Below are positions 11,039-26,000 of a stretch of DNA of 64,000 nucleotides, one piece after another (the first letter of the stretch is position 1; the number at the start of each line of letters is the position of its first letter). Source of the DNA: Himantopus leucocephalus (lineage: Eukaryota > Chordata > Aves > Charadriiformes > Recurvirostridae). The stretch lies in assembly GCA_003993805.1 (NCBI GenBank), contig RSEF01000005.1:34680276-34744275 (forward strand), given 5' to 3'. The translations under genes were made by a program, and so were the position numbers. The notes below the pieces were generated by a model that made no database searches, had not been told where the DNA came from, and was given only the letters and a program-made list of their open reading frames with translations.

Positions 11039-14000
11039 GTAAGAAAATATTAATCTTTATTCATGTACACATTCTGGAAAGTGGTTTACTTGTTCATTTT
11101 CTAACTAAAATTCTGGAACAGAGACAGTTGGTTTATTTCTCATGTTCTGTGATACCCAGTTCATTCAAATTGTTTATATAAGTACTGTGGTTGGGTGGGT
11201 TTTTTTGTTTTGTTTTGGTATGGGTTTGGGTTTTTTCCTGGAAAAAATTAGTAAAAATCTGGTAGAGATGATACAGGATTTTTGGATTCCTCTTCAGGTC
11301 TGTCATGGATCTGTTACAGTTTTGATATGAAAAGAGTTGAACAAGTTCAGATCTTTGATTTCAACTGAAAACTCACCCAATTCCAGTGAATACAGTGTTG
11401 TGGTCAAGTATCTCTATTTTTCAACAGAGTTTTAATGTAGAGGAATGTTTTGTGACTTGTTATCAGGAAATAAATACAAGAGAATCCTTATGTTCATATC
11501 TTCCCTTACTTCCTTAAAATCTAAAATCTGTTATCATTAATCAGGAGTTTTCATTTGTCATTTCTACTGCGCGCACTCTTTAAGTCTAGATAAATTTTGA
11601 TACTTTCAAGAGTCTTAATTAATAAAAGGATTATGTGTGTGCTATATAGGCCAAGATTTGATTTGGGCCTGGAAAAAAATTTTCACTCTATATGTCCGAT
11701 GAAATGCAAACCCACCTTGTGTTAAAAATTTATACTAATTTCATGAGTTCATTAGTTATTTGTTGCTGATAAAAGCAAATATCTGGAATACTTTATGAAC
11801 TGTAAGAATGATGAAGTTAATGCTGTGCCAACTCAACTCACATCAGCAAGTTACACAGCATGAGGGTTTTCTTTGCACTTCAAATAGGTAAATTGCAGTC
11901 AGAAATAGCTCCTTCTTTTTCTTTTCCCTTACACTTAAAACATTCTAATGACCACCCGATCATGTTACTAGATATTTTAGAAAAGGTTGCTTTTGTTGAT
12001 TGTGCATTTCAGATCTTTTACCACAGCCAAAAGATTGACAGGACATCACAATATTTCAAACAGACCCGATTAATTCCAAGGTTGCTCAGTGGTAAAAAAA
12101 TTTTACATTGCTCTATAGATTTACCCTCTGCAATAAAGTTGTTTCATACGAACTGTCCCAGTTACTTGGAGTCAGCTAATTTGTTAGCTAATGTTAGGCA
12201 CCTAAATGAACTACTTTACATTCCGAGTTGCTAAATATTTCTGTTAATTTCACAACTTGGTGCTCTGTTAAAATATATGAAAGTAGTAACAAAACCAATC
12301 AGATTATATGGGTGCTAACTATGGATTTATGTGTCAACATTAAAAATCCATTTAACTATGAAGTCTTGACACTAATACTAGTGGGTCTATCTAACATATG
12401 GGAGAAAGCCCATATATTAGATAAACAATGATAATCGACAAATAAATGTAATTTTTGAGTGCTCTGATGTAGTCCCATAGTCAAATGTTTTTAAGTTTTG
12501 CAGGAACTAATTGTTACACATTTTATCACCAACTGATGGTACTTGACAATTTGCAGAAGGGTTACCTATCAATAGTGCAAATTAGTGATTCTCTAATTTG
12601 ATAAACAATCAAATGTTGTGTATCAAATGCTGTATAAATATGATATGTATCAAAACAAATAATTAAATTTAGATTAACAGGTTGTTACTTTGTATCACAA
12701 GCTGTATACATTTTCCTGAATGATTCTTTTTCTTGGATGTTGATCCAAATCACAGGTTTGTTGAGTATAACAAATCCAGCATATTGTACTAGTGACACGG
12801 GCCACATTTATGACAGAGCAGTAACTCTTGCCTCAGCTGTGTTCACAAAAAGTGATTACTTCCTAAGGCGTTAAATGGATTTGCATCCCTAAATGTTTAG
12901 GAATGCATTTTCTCATGGTTTTACTTAAGTTCCCATGCAAATCTGTTTACATCAGTGAGATACATTTTATTTAGATGTCAGAACAAGCTCATTTAATTTT
13001 TTTAATATTAGACATAATGTATATACTGAAACCTGGAAATAGTAAAGTATTGTAATTGAAATTGTAGAAGAAAAAATATTTTAAGGTAAGAAATCAGAGA
13101 AATTAATTTTCTTTAATTTTACATGAATCATGCTGTGTAAAAGCATAATGCTTGGCTTTATCCAATTTTTTATTTGTTTTTAAGATGCAGAAGGCTTAAT
13201 CTTCAGCCTTTAGCTTACCTTTGGCGTCGGAACCAGGAAATACTGCTTAAAGAAATGATATCATCTAACATTCAAGCCATAATCATAAAAGTGGCAGCTT
13301 TTGGTACGTATTCAGATTCTGAGCGATATTGTCTACTGAAACTTCCCATGGGAAAGTCCACAACATAACACAGAAAACCAGAATTTTTATTCTATATTTT
13401 AGGATAAGAAATGTTAATATGAAAAAAAGTTAAAAATTACATGGCTAAATAACAGTTATGATGTCTGAATAATTAATTTACCTGTTTGCAATTCATTCTT
13501 AGAGTAGACATGGAAAAGCTAGAAAGTAATTCTTCCTGGCATAGTCATTAAAGTCCTTTTGTGATTTTTTTGTTCTAGTTTGGTTTTGATTTGCAGTAAA
13601 GATGCATGCATAATTCAGTGGTTCACAGTATTGTCATTTATACATCATCCAGACTGGTGGCTAGACAATATTATAAAACAACCGTGAAAGTTTTAATAGA
13701 AATACAACAGATTAACATCAAACAAGATGTAATTATATGAGACCAAAACATTTTCTGTAACAACAGCCTTTGAGTTGGTAAAGTGTATAGCAAACAGAAG
13801 TAGTTCGTCATTGCCTTCAAAAAAGTGATATAGTTGCATACTACACCAGAAAATCAACGTCTTTTCATTTTCAAATATTTAAAATAAGGTTTGTATAATG
13901 AAGCAAATCAATACAAAAGATAACCTCTTTGCTTATTGTTTGAATGTCAAGATAAGGTCAAATGACGTTTTATAGGAAGGCTTATGGAATGACGTGCTCA

Positions 14001-17000
14001 AAGAAACAGATAAGAAACATGTTAATGGTACAATATACGCATTTCAGGCCACTGTGCAGTTTTTCATTTAAGAGCATCAAATGAGGTCTGAAGCTTAAAG
14101 TGTGACCAAAGGACCTTTTCTTTTTGGATTGACTATAGATTTGCAGTCTGTTGCACCAAAGAATGGCTAGTATAATACAAGAAGATCACCAGCGTTGGTG
14201 GCTGAAGATGTACATTTAAAAAATACTGTCGTATAACCTTGTGTTAGGAGTCCGATGGCTGGTTTATCTGGGCAGCTCTCATATCAAATTCCTAATGTCT
14301 ATCTTCTTCAAAGAATGCTTTATAACAAAGTAATTTCTCCTAAACGTTAACCAAGAACTGAATTGTAATCCTTTTAGACTGCATGAAGTCCATGACTTTT
14401 TTTATTACAATTAATTAATTATTTTTTATTAATTTCAGCTGGTATGGTTTCTAACCAGTTTTTACGTTACTACTATGATGGTCTTCTGTATTGTTCTCTA
14501 GGATCTGCTAGGGCTGCTAGTGAGATTAGAATGATTAGAAATACCACATTCCCTCATTCACTTATAGTTAAAAAGCAATGTAATTTAATAGCATTTTCCT
14601 GAATTTTGGAAGCCCAGTTACAAATACATAGGATTATATTCTGTGTTTTCTACTATAAAACACTTCTTTTTTTTAAATTGGAAAAAAATTACATATATTT
14701 TTTAGATGAATAGTTTTCAGGCCATGTAAAGTACATTTATGTTATTTCACCATAAAACAGAATGCTTTCATTGCTTATGCTGACATGAAGAAAAAAATAA
14801 CTTACTTTTTTTTATGTATGTATAACATGTGACATGTCTTTTCACATCAGAATTATTTTTCATCATGTTTAGGTTGTTTTCACTGAAATTTGTACAATTG
14901 AGAAAAACTAATGAAAGGGAAAAATATCCCACACAATATGAAACAAGTAGATATTATTTAAAATTTATTTGAAAAGTGTTAAAGAAAATATATGATTTAA
15001 ATAATAGATAAAACTATTTCACAGGTAGACATCACTGATGAGCTGTCTTATGCCTGAAGCAAGATAAGGTTGTCTTTTGTATTCTACAGACTTTAAAAAA
15101 CTTAAAATGCACTAGTTGTTAGTGCACAAAGAGTGCTTTGTCGGCTATTCATTGAAAGAGCGAATACCATAAATACTTGTAGATAGCAATTAGATAGAAA
15201 ATCACTGCGATCTTTTTCCTTTTTATTTTTTTGGCTACAGGTAAAAGAAAGATCTTATCAGAGTCAATTTCTCACCTGCCTCAGGCAGACATAATTAGAT
15301 GTAAGCAAATTTAATGGAGCTTGTGTGCTCTGGGGCCATTCTGTAATGCTTTAATAATTGCATGCCTTATTAAAGTGGATTTAAGGTATGAAGGCTGTTT
15401 AACATATCAAGTGGCAAAGAAGATAAGATACAGTTTAACTTTTTGCCTCTTAGATTAATAATCAAAGCTAAACTGCAATGAAAATATTTAAAATAACAGA
15501 TTTAAGAGTCTGACGGGTAATGCATTAGATGGTACATTGTACAGATGTTAATGCAAGAAACAAATCTGTAACTTAGCTTGACATTCATCAGCGCTGGCAT
15601 ACTTGCACACCCGCCTTGTCCTGTTTTCCATTAACTCAGTGCCAGTATTGGCAAGGTAAAAGCCTGTCATTTTATGTAGAAAACACATAATTATGCAAGT
15701 AAATGAGCATTAGTTTAGTACATTTCCCTAAATCCACCATTACAAATTAATACCATAAACTTTGCCAGTGGCAAGAGTTTTCTATCTCGGAGTAGTGTGC
15801 TTTTCCAGATGGGATACCAATTGCTTTCACTTACATGCAAAAGAAGTATTGTTAGCAAGCCTTCTTCACATGCCTTCTGTTGATCTATAAGTAGATCAGC
15901 TTTCTTTCCTTTAGAGTATATTTCAGAGGCTTTAATGATGACAGAAAAACATTCCATGATCTAGCAGCAAACCTGAGCAATAAAAAAAAAAAGCCGCTTA
16001 TGCATATTTATCTTAAGTGCCATTTCCTTGCTGCTAAAGATGCCTGTATGATGCATGATACTTTTATATTTGAAATATACCTCTCTTCAGTGGAAATCCC
16101 AGGAAGTCAGAACGAGGTTACTCAGTAATAGCTAATATAGAAACAGTTATTGATTGTTTTTAACATGTGCGTGCCTGAAATTCCAGTAATATCCATTGCT
16201 TATATGACACAGTGCAATATACCACAATCATAAGATGCATTTTTCATATCCTTGCTCTCTGGACACATTTTATGGATTAAAATACTAATTAACTTGCAGA
16301 GTATGCATATAATAGATTCAACTTTTAATCTTGGTAACTTTATGTACTGGTCTGACCTGTGCCACATTCTAAAGCACATTGATTCCACTGCAGCACAAGT
16401 TGTAATACTCAGATGGAAGTGAGAGAAGGATGAAGGTTACATTTGGAAACAATCTTTGGGTTCCTCACACTATAGTCCTCAGTAAAAACTGAGCATTGAG
16501 TCTTATTTAGTTTTACTTTACTTATACGGTTAACTATACCTAAATCCTGTTAAGAATTAACACTAAGAATTAAGCCCCGCTATACATTTTAAAATATGAC
16601 AAACTTCAGTTCTCATGTATATGAGAATATAGTTGAAGTTGTTTTTATGTCATGCAGTTAAAGCATTTTGTGCTCAGTGATTCTAGGGATTTTGAAGTTT
16701 TAAGAGTAATGTTCACCTTCAGTAAGTTTTGTAAGTGCACTTTGTTAGCTTGAGAAAGTGGAAAAAAAATGTGCTTCTTCAGTGTTCCAATCAAAATCAG
16801 AGTATAAGCTCAAATTTCTGTCTTTTAAGGGATTAATATGCATCATTTACTTTATGCATCGCAGCTTCTTCACAGTTTGGTTATAGTAAAGTAATGATTT
16901 ATTATTGAATTAAATACTTGAAAAAACATTGTAATTATTAGATCAAATAATAGAAATGCTAAGTTTAAAAAAAAATCTTTCATGGTTAAATTATGTTTCT

Positions 17001-20000
17001 CACTGCTAGCTGTTCTTTGGACCACAGGAGAGAAATGATACCATAATGCTGTTCAACTGTTGGACAATAATAAAAGCTGAAACTTTGTCTCAGGGCTGAT
17101 TAGCTTGTGGTCATCAGCCTACGTTTGAAGTGGGGCTGTTATGCCATGGCTACATCCTTTACCTTGTAGGTCCAGCTGCTATGAGTGCTTCTAGACAATC
17201 TGCATGCTCAGCCATGGGTAGAGTTGAAATTACAGGGGCTGTGGAAGCCTAAATTTTGAGATGGTGTGGGCCCTAGTTGCTTACCCAGGCTATTTCCCTC
17301 CAACAATGGAGTAATGAGTCCTTAGGGAGCCTTTGCCATCTCCTGCTGTCAACAAATTCTAAAGTTCCTTCTCTAAACTGAGCTGTCTGAACTACATATA
17401 TTTAACTTGAGACTCAGCTGCGAGCAGATCTTGACGCTTGCCTCCCAAGGTCAAGAAAATTGGTATACTCCTGCAGTACATAGACTGCTTTGAAAAGCTG
17501 GTAATTTAGGGATGTCTATGTTGTTGTATATCAGCTTTGCATTTAAAAGGAGAGAATGTTACTTCTCAGTATAATGAAATCAGTACCTGTAGCTTTTGTT
17601 TATTATTTAAACCTAAACACCTAGGTGTCTGCATTACTGTTTATTATTTGCATGCCACTAGTGTACAGAAGTGAAATCCTGACTGACTGAAATTGATAGT
17701 CAAATTCCCATTAACTTTAATGGAGGTAAGATTTATGTATAAAGTAGTACATTAGAAAAGGACTAGCACCACACAGTTCCTGGTTAAGCTCCTGAGGGTG
17801 TAATTTAGTGTTACAGATAAACTGATCTAATAGTGACTTGCTGCCAAAAAGTTGATCTTTCCTTCCCCCTTCTAGCTGACTCTTTCTAACCGCAAGTCTC
17901 TACTTGCTTCTGCCCCTGGAAAAGCTTCAGTGATTGCATGGCTGCAGCTGGTGATCCAGCAGAGAAGTACTACACAGAAGGGAACTTGCTGTGTAGATGC
18001 CACATGCATGGGGGACAAGACTCTATCAGTAGAAAGCTTACCACTAAATTGGGTTGGCTGTAATGTCAGATCATATCCCGAAGTAAAATTGGTGGTTGTG
18101 AGTGTTGTCTGAGCACATCATCTGTGCAATGGAAGGAAACAGTGTGCTTTGAAAATGTGTCTGTAGTGAGCAATTTTAAAGACATTGTTGGGGAAACTGA
18201 AGGAACTTGTTGTGTCATCATCATAGGGGGACATACTTGATTCCTCTAAATATTTTTAAAGAATTCTCAGACAGTTCACAAACATATGAGAAGGAATTGA
18301 GGAACATTTTCTTAAGAAATCAATACAAGATCCCGGTTGTTTTCTTCCATATCGTATTGTAAGAATTTGTTTACTTTCTTATTACTAGATAAACTAAACA
18401 TTGGCACTATTCTTAGCTAGTTCAACTTATTTAGAGCTGATTGTTCCCTTGCTTTTCCCTTGCTTTTCCCTTGGGCAGTTACCAGGCACTGGAGCTGTAA
18501 TGGAATCTATGAGACAGTCTTTACAACCTTTGCTCTTGGTAGCATCTGGTTTTATTAGTATGAAAAAGACTTCTTCTGTTTATCATAATTTGAAGTGGAA
18601 CATAAAATGACCAATAATATTTTTCCAAGTACTGTCAAATTTTAATCATTGTCTATTCTGTTAGGAATAATGTATTCTAAAAAGTAGCCTTAAACTTCTG
18701 TTAGAAATATTATCCCTGAACAATGTTGAAGTATTATCTTGTATACACATAGGATAGCTTTTAATTAATTTTTACTGTAATTTTTTTCAGATTATAAATT
18801 TGGTAAATTTACACCTATCATGTACTTTAGGAAAGATGCTTTTATTAGTCTTTTCCCCCTTCTAATCCTTGTTTCCTAGCTAGCACATGTTATTATCTCA
18901 GGATTTTCAAACAAAGCTTTCAAAGCTTAGTTGGTCCTTTAGAGTTTAAGTGTATTTAACACTTTTGCCTTAGGCTTGTTCCCTAATACCTTTGTCTATT
19001 ACCTCATTTATCTACATCATTCATGTTATTTACGATAGAAGAAAAGATACCGCACCTGTTTGTTCACCAGACGTTGTATGAATAGACTTGGGAACAATTA
19101 TGAAATCAGAGGAGCCATTTTAACTCAGGCCCTTTTTTGTCCTGAGGGAAAAGTTTCACATGGAAAAAGATCAACATGGAAAAATGGCAATTGTACGCCA
19201 GACCAGAAATCAATCAAAATTAGGATGGAATTTAAGAAGAGTATGTTGCAGAAGAGATGAGTAAGAGAAAAGAGAACTAGGAATGGACTTCAAGTGAAGA
19301 AAACTTTTGATTCAGGTCATAGCTGAAAAGTTAGAAAAATAAGATAAGAAAATAATCTTTACATTTGTAATGTTATTTGCATGATGCTTATGTACAAATG
19401 ACACATACTTTGTTACCAGTGTAAGATGAGGTTTTGGAAAGAGCTTTTAGTGCATTGGTATAAAAAAATGTTTGAAAATAAAGTGTGTTAGAGAAAAAGA
19501 AGAAATGAGATTTTGTAACAGTTTGCGTAAGTGGGTCTAGAAACGGGTTAGAGAGAAGTATGATTCCCTCTTTGCTATCTCTTGAGCCTATAGGTTGGAG
19601 ATTGGGAAGGATGTCGATATTTTCAGTAGTAACAGATGACAGGAGTTAGAAGGAAGAGTGGGAAAGTGAATGTGCCTGAAAGCAGAAAGGTAATTGAAAG
19701 CTGACATTATTGAGTGCAGTGTTTCTTAAGGAGATGTCGGAGACAGATAAAATTGGAGAGGGATGGCTTAAGAGTGGAAAGATCACTTTGCAATTTGGGG
19801 AGATCAGATCATCTAAAGAAAAAGTGAAATGGAAGGAGCGGGCTAAGAATGGAATATTAGACATTTAAAGTGAAAGAAAAGGAAGTAAGGGTTCTAGTGA
19901 AGGAAGCAGAAGAATAGTCAGAGAACTTTGAGCTGAAAAATAGTGAAAGAAAAAGAGCTTATTAAGAGATGGCAAAAACAGAAATAATCTTAGAATGAAA

Positions 20001-23000
20001 ATCAAGAGAGAGAAGTGGTGTGTTGTTAATACTAGAATATTACTTGCTGCTCTTTAATGCTTGGTAAGATTTAAGTTCTGGATGCATGTTCACTGTGCAT
20101 TCTGCGCTGAAACAGAGCTTAAACTCAAAGTTTTCAAGGTATGCCTGTGTGGTTAGAACCATACATAGATGCTTGCTTTCCAGGTCTCTCTGAGTTGAAG
20201 TTTTACGAGACTTCTTGTCCTAACCTGATCCTTTATGTCTGCTCTGGCCTTTACCCTTTTGCTGGTGATCTACTGATTTCCCCTGTCAGAAGTCTCTTGA
20301 TCCCTTTGGGAACTGTGACTTTTTAAAGGTTTATAACTTGTCTGCATGGGTATGGATTTAATCAAAGTGACACAAATTTTGCCACTCGCACCATGCATCT
20401 TTCTCTGCCGCTGAATCAAATTTCAATTCTTTTCTTCAAAGCTTAATAGCACTAGAACTGTTCAAAGCATAGAAATACCAGAATTCTTTAACAAAGCAGT
20501 ACATCCTTTTTTATCCAAACTGTGGTGCTGGAATGGTTGAACATTAAATGGATTAATAAACAAATAACGCTCTAAAGTAATTCCACTCAAAACATTTCAG
20601 TATGCCAAAGTTAAAAACACTGAAAACAGATTTATATTGGGAAAGTCATGCATATGTGGCTTTATGAACCAAACCTGTAATAAATTTTGTTTTAAGTGTC
20701 TGAAGTCCATTGAAGGTCCTGAGAGAAAGTTGACTGGGGCAGGATTTTCAATGAGCTGAACCATTTGCTGAATAGTCTTGGATTTGATTAAAAGCAGTTT
20801 AATGCTGTTATTAAACAATTCTTCACAATCTCTTTTTAAACTATGAACATTTTAGAGTTTTAAAAGTATCTCTGTGAAAATACTGCCTCATTATTTGATG
20901 AAACAATACATAACTTCTTCAAAGACTTATTGAGGTTTCTGTTCCTGAAATGGCAGAGCCAAGTTGCTTTGAATCCTAGGTGTAACTAGAACACAAATAA
21001 CTTTGATGTTAAAAAAAAAATAATAATCACAAGAGATTACAGATAAAATTAGCATTGCTGGTATGAAGAGTTTTAGAGCCTTTTACCTCTTAGAATTCTA
21101 AATTTGATGACATCAGACTAACCTAGTTCAGAAAATACTTGATGAACTTACGAGAAAGAAGATAAACTGTTATCCTAAGTAAACTGCACTGGAAACATAT
21201 GCTAGAACTACTATAGGATTAACGTCTTACAGATTTACCACTTAGCTTGAAAAGAGTTACTATGTCTTCAGATTCCATCCCTGTACTATTCTCACACTGG
21301 ATAAATTACCCCATACAAAAAAGAAAAAACAGGAGAAAAAAAGAAAAAATAGGAAAAGAAAAGAAAAAAGAAGCAGGCACATAATCAAGTTGCATGAATT
21401 TTGCTCTTTTATACAGAAGTATATTCATCTCAAATCTTTCACAGGTGGGGTAATATGCAGTATTTATTGCACTTTCTTTCATTTTTGTATGAAAATTAAG
21501 GAGCTTTTACAATTTGTTTGATGTTTTGGAAAAGGAAGATTAAGGAATCCATCCAGTTCACCATTGTTATAGAGCTTTTCATGTGTGAAAGTTATGAGGA
21601 AGAGTCAAATATGAATCTATCAAGTTATGCTACCAGACAAAAGGTTCACTTTCCAACTCTTCATAGAAATGAAAACTAAATATGACACCAGGAATAATTT
21701 GCCTCAAGGCAATTTAAGGTATAGATTTACAGTGAGTTAATATCTCTGTGGCAGGTGTACTCCTACGTCATGACGGGTATCTGACAATCCTGCACTCCTG
21801 CAGAGTATACCTACTTTACCCACTAATACTTTTTTGTATGGGCTTTTCCTGTGCTGTTAGAAACGTTCTCTTTGATTCCATATTGTTTAAAGAATAATAC
21901 TTGAACCTGCTTTATGAAAATGAGTGATTATGTATTGTTAACTGAGAAAGAAAAGAAAAGACACATTTAAAGTAGAGGATTTTACCTTCAAAAAAAGTCT
22001 GTTTTCTCTGTTCCAAATCTAAGATGGGTGGTTGCATGTATCCTTTATACTCTTTGCTTTCTCTCCATATTTCTGTATGTTAAAGGTTCTAGAACCTCCT
22101 TGTTAACCTTGTTTTCTTCCTGAAAAATAAATTTAAAAGAGAGAGAGAAAGAGACTAGTTTTTGTTCCAGAAAACTTAAGCTTTTATTGCCTCTTTTCTT
22201 ATTGAAAGTTCTAAGTAATTCTGCTTTTCGTGAGCAGCTGATTTAGGATCTTTCCAGAAACCATATTATGCATTATACTGCCCTCCATCATCAGAAGTTA
22301 AGTCTTCGTGCCTGACATCCATAATGATGACAGTTACTAATCTTCTCAAAAATACTTCTCAAGATGTCAGGAAAAAGAAGGGAACTTTTAGTTACTGTGA
22401 CTTTAAAACAAGTTCTTTTTTTTTCTTTTTTTTTCCAAAAGTCTATGGTAATTCTATGTATATGAAATTTCAAGAAGATTGATAAAGGTAGCGATTTTAA
22501 CCTTATTTTATGGAAGAAGACAGAGAGGAATAAGATGTACTTTTTGAATGATAAGGTTGGTTAGTCAGGAAAGGACAGAGGTTTCTCCATATATTATCAA
22601 CAGATAATGGTTAACTCATATTTTATTTTATTGATGTGTGTGTGTGGCAGTGATTCTTTCACAAGGTGTTCATCTATTATGGGTTAGAATTTGGTTCAGT
22701 GTAGCTTCCAGGAGAACTTTATGTACCACCATTTCTTTATCAGGGAGTGTAGTGATAGGATGAGGGGTAACAGTTTTAAACTGAATGAGGGTACATTTAG
22801 ATTAGCGATTAGGAAGAAATTCTTTACTGTGAGGGTGGTGAGGCGGTGGAACAGGTTGCCCAGAGAAGTTGTAGATGCCTCATCCCTGGAAGTGTTCAAG
22901 GCCAGGCTGGATGGGGCTTTGGGTAACCTGGTCTAGTGGGAAGTGTCCCAGCCCATGGCAGGGGGGTTGGAACTAGATGATCTTTAAGGTCCCTTCCAAC

Positions 23001-26000
23001 CCAAACCATTCTATGGCTCTATGATTCTATGAAAAGTAGTAATTATGATTTATTTTTATTTATTCAGCATTTTTCTAAGAGGTAAAAATAGATTTTTTAT
23101 ATTAAAAGACTCTTAAAAATCAAGACTATTCTAAAATTCTGAACGTGTATAAAACATGGTCTTGTTAATAAGATGAGGCTTTAGAATGTCAGTTTTACTA
23201 GCTGAATGTAATGCCATGAAAATGGAACTTGATTTTCTAGTGATCTTGATAAATGCAAGTAATATTGGGTAGTTACCCCTCAGGTGAGGGCTTTATGCTA
23301 CGCTAATACATGTGTACAAAGTGAACCATTTCAAATAGAGTTCTTTTGCGTAACTTAACACTAACATGCTTAACAGTAGTGAAATGCCCAGTAACGTTTT
23401 TCAGTACATTTTTTTCACTATAGAACAAAGCCCTGAATTTCTGCCTCAGCCTTTTGACATGGCTGCAGTTCTGTGCAGCACTTGTCTTGCGGTGTGCGTA
23501 AGAGGGCTCTGCAACCATTGTTGGCATCTGCAGGAAGGAGTTCTGCTCCTGTCAGTGGGTTTATCAGGAATTACAGATGGAGTAGAAATTACTTTGAAGT
23601 GATTATACCATTTGTGCTATCACATACTGATTTTACAGTAAAACTAGGCCACAAAACTGGAGGTGAGAGCACAATTTGTTTTACTGAGCACTGTTAAAAA
23701 CAGCATTCTCAAATCTTTCGAGATATTTCTGTTGTCGTGTACTGGTCTGTCTCAAAGAAATAAAGCTCCACTTGCTCTTTTGATAGCACATAATAAATTG
23801 ACTGATGTAGTTCAGTTGGGGAGTTAAAAATGCATTGAAAATAATGGGGCATAACATTCTAGGGTTAACATTTATTCATAGATGATGCAATTAAATAAAA
23901 CAGGCATTAACTTCAAGGTCAGTCAGTAAAGTAATAAAAGTGAATATTTTAATTGAATTGTAATTGCTTCCCATTGATACATGCAAGTTAAATAAAATAG
24001 ATGTCAGTGCTTCAAATTATAGTTTCCTTCCTAATTAATTTCTTAATTCTACATACAGTCATCCAGGCCCTGGACGCTGTTGTTGGTTTATCCACCCATC
24101 CAGCTTTCTTCACATCTAGTTTCATGGCAGAAAAATCTGGAGGATGTGGTTAAAGGGAATGCACTAAGAATTTACAATACATTGTTCTTCTTTTTAGTCA
24201 TTTTAACAATCTGAATCAATCTACTCCTTTGTTTAAAGAACAACATACCAAATTGAAGTATAGATTTATATTAACTGTTTTGTAAGTATGGTTACAGATA
24301 CTTTATTTTACTGATAGTAGCAACAGACATACAGCTTCATCTATGCATGCGTACCATTAGAGATTTGGGATATGGATTACTGGTTCTGCAAATTACAGGT
24401 TACATTGGTTCTTGATGCCTTTAGCAGACAGTCTCTATTCACTCACATTACAAACCTATTGGAAACTAAAGGAAATAATATTTTTCAAAAGAAAGACAAA
24501 CTATCCAAAAATAGAATTCTACTAAGAAACAGAAAGGGTACATTACACTTTCACAGATTTTCATGCAGGTGTGGAATATTACTAAAGAGTTTACCCATAC
24601 TGTATACATAGGCAATTTATTTGTATTTTGTATGCTATTTGTATAATAGTTTCTTTTAAATTACTGGTTTTTTGTTCATTAGGGGGCAGAACAGTAGGTA
24701 TATCCTTCTTAATATCAAAGAGAAGTTGCGAAAGAAATAATATGTTAGTGTGTCTAGTAGCGTGTTAGTTTTCCCTTCTCACGTGTTTGTAATGTATCCT
24801 TTGGTTTAAATTTAAAGAAAACTAATTTGTTTTTATCAAGGAGAGGAGTTGCTTTTGTTAGAAAAGTAACTATGTTAATGAAGAATGTTAATGTTAATGT
24901 GTGAGATGGGTACTGTAATATGATACTCATTATTATTTGTTTATTTTAAGAGAAAATGCTTGTTTAGTCTAATACCTGTCCCATACACATACATAATGCT
25001 AAGCTGGTGTAAGTTAGAAGACATCACCAGAATCATTGGAACTATTGAAATGAAATTAAGATATTTCAAAATTATTTCCACAAGCATAAATTATCATTAT
25101 CTTATATCTCACAACACACATTTTTAGTCTGTTAATAAAGAGCAATAAACCAATACCAAAAAAGAATAGAGGAAGGAAAAAACCTCAGTCCTCTTTCATT
25201 TTAATTATTAAGCAGTTTTTAAAATGTTCCCCTAGACAGTAAGGGAATTTTTAATATGCTTTAATGAAATATTTAAAAACTTTATTAATGTTTTGAGATC
25301 TCATTCACTCTAACTTGTTTTAGTTTCACAGGCATTTAAATATACCAAGACCATCATTGTAAAAATTAAAAGCCATATCAGCTATTTGAACTCAGCAATG
25401 ACTTTATATAATAGTATACCATACATTTATATAACAGCTTTCATCATCAATGATCTAAAGTGCTTTGCAAGGTACATACTTCAGAAATTGCTTCTAAATG
25501 GAGTCGTTCTGGTGGCAGCTCTTTAATGATACCCATTATTGTATAAAGCAGTAAAGTAGGAGAAAATAGGCAAGTATTGCGATCAGTACAAAAAAACCCC
25601 AAACCGCAATAATTAAGGGTAGTAAAAAATATGATCACTGAAAGTTTCCCAGTGTTTCTTCACTTTCAGAAGTCATAATTTTGTTTTTTCTCATTTACTT
25701 TGTATGTTAAGACCTTTTGACCACTTAGTCTCAAATCCAACAAGGATGTTTATTTGGCTGAAGAAGATGTCAGCTCTTGAAAAAGTTGTTCCGGGATGTT
25801 TTATAACCTACTGATTTCTGCCAATTATTTGGTTTATTCCTGAGAAGTGACCATTTAATAGCCATGAGTTGGCAAAATCATCAAGTCAAAAAGCAGGAAC
25901 ACAGAGGGGCAAGTTAAAAGAATTATCAAATGTTAATAGGGCTTACTTTTTTACCAAGAAAAAGAAATCAAAATGTAGATATCGTATATTGTGATGGGTC

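Larger units (their letters stand above)
11039..13184 (+). other. DPH6: DPH6 intron a-b (2.1 kb)
   Basis: GT-AG intron, phase 2. It contains a short perfect-stem hairpin (12385-12426) and a possible conserved noncoding block with two octamer motifs (12740-12990). Open frames of 60-124 codons near 11142, 11860 and 12228 show no recognisable protein features and are treated as chance. Confidence 0.85.

Noticed and set aside
11860..12234. Open frame of 124 codons in intron a-b
   Set aside because: No recognisable domain, AT-driven composition, and it lies between two DPH6 exons in an intron. Treated as chance.
13185..13187. ATG at the start of exon b as a translation start
   Set aside because: The ATG spans the splice junction in a different frame from the protein; the preceding exon continues the conserved sequence through it.
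22691..22936. Open frame of 81 codons that could look like a small gene
   Set aside because: Its C-terminal two thirds are the end of CR1 ORF2; it is a truncated transposon.
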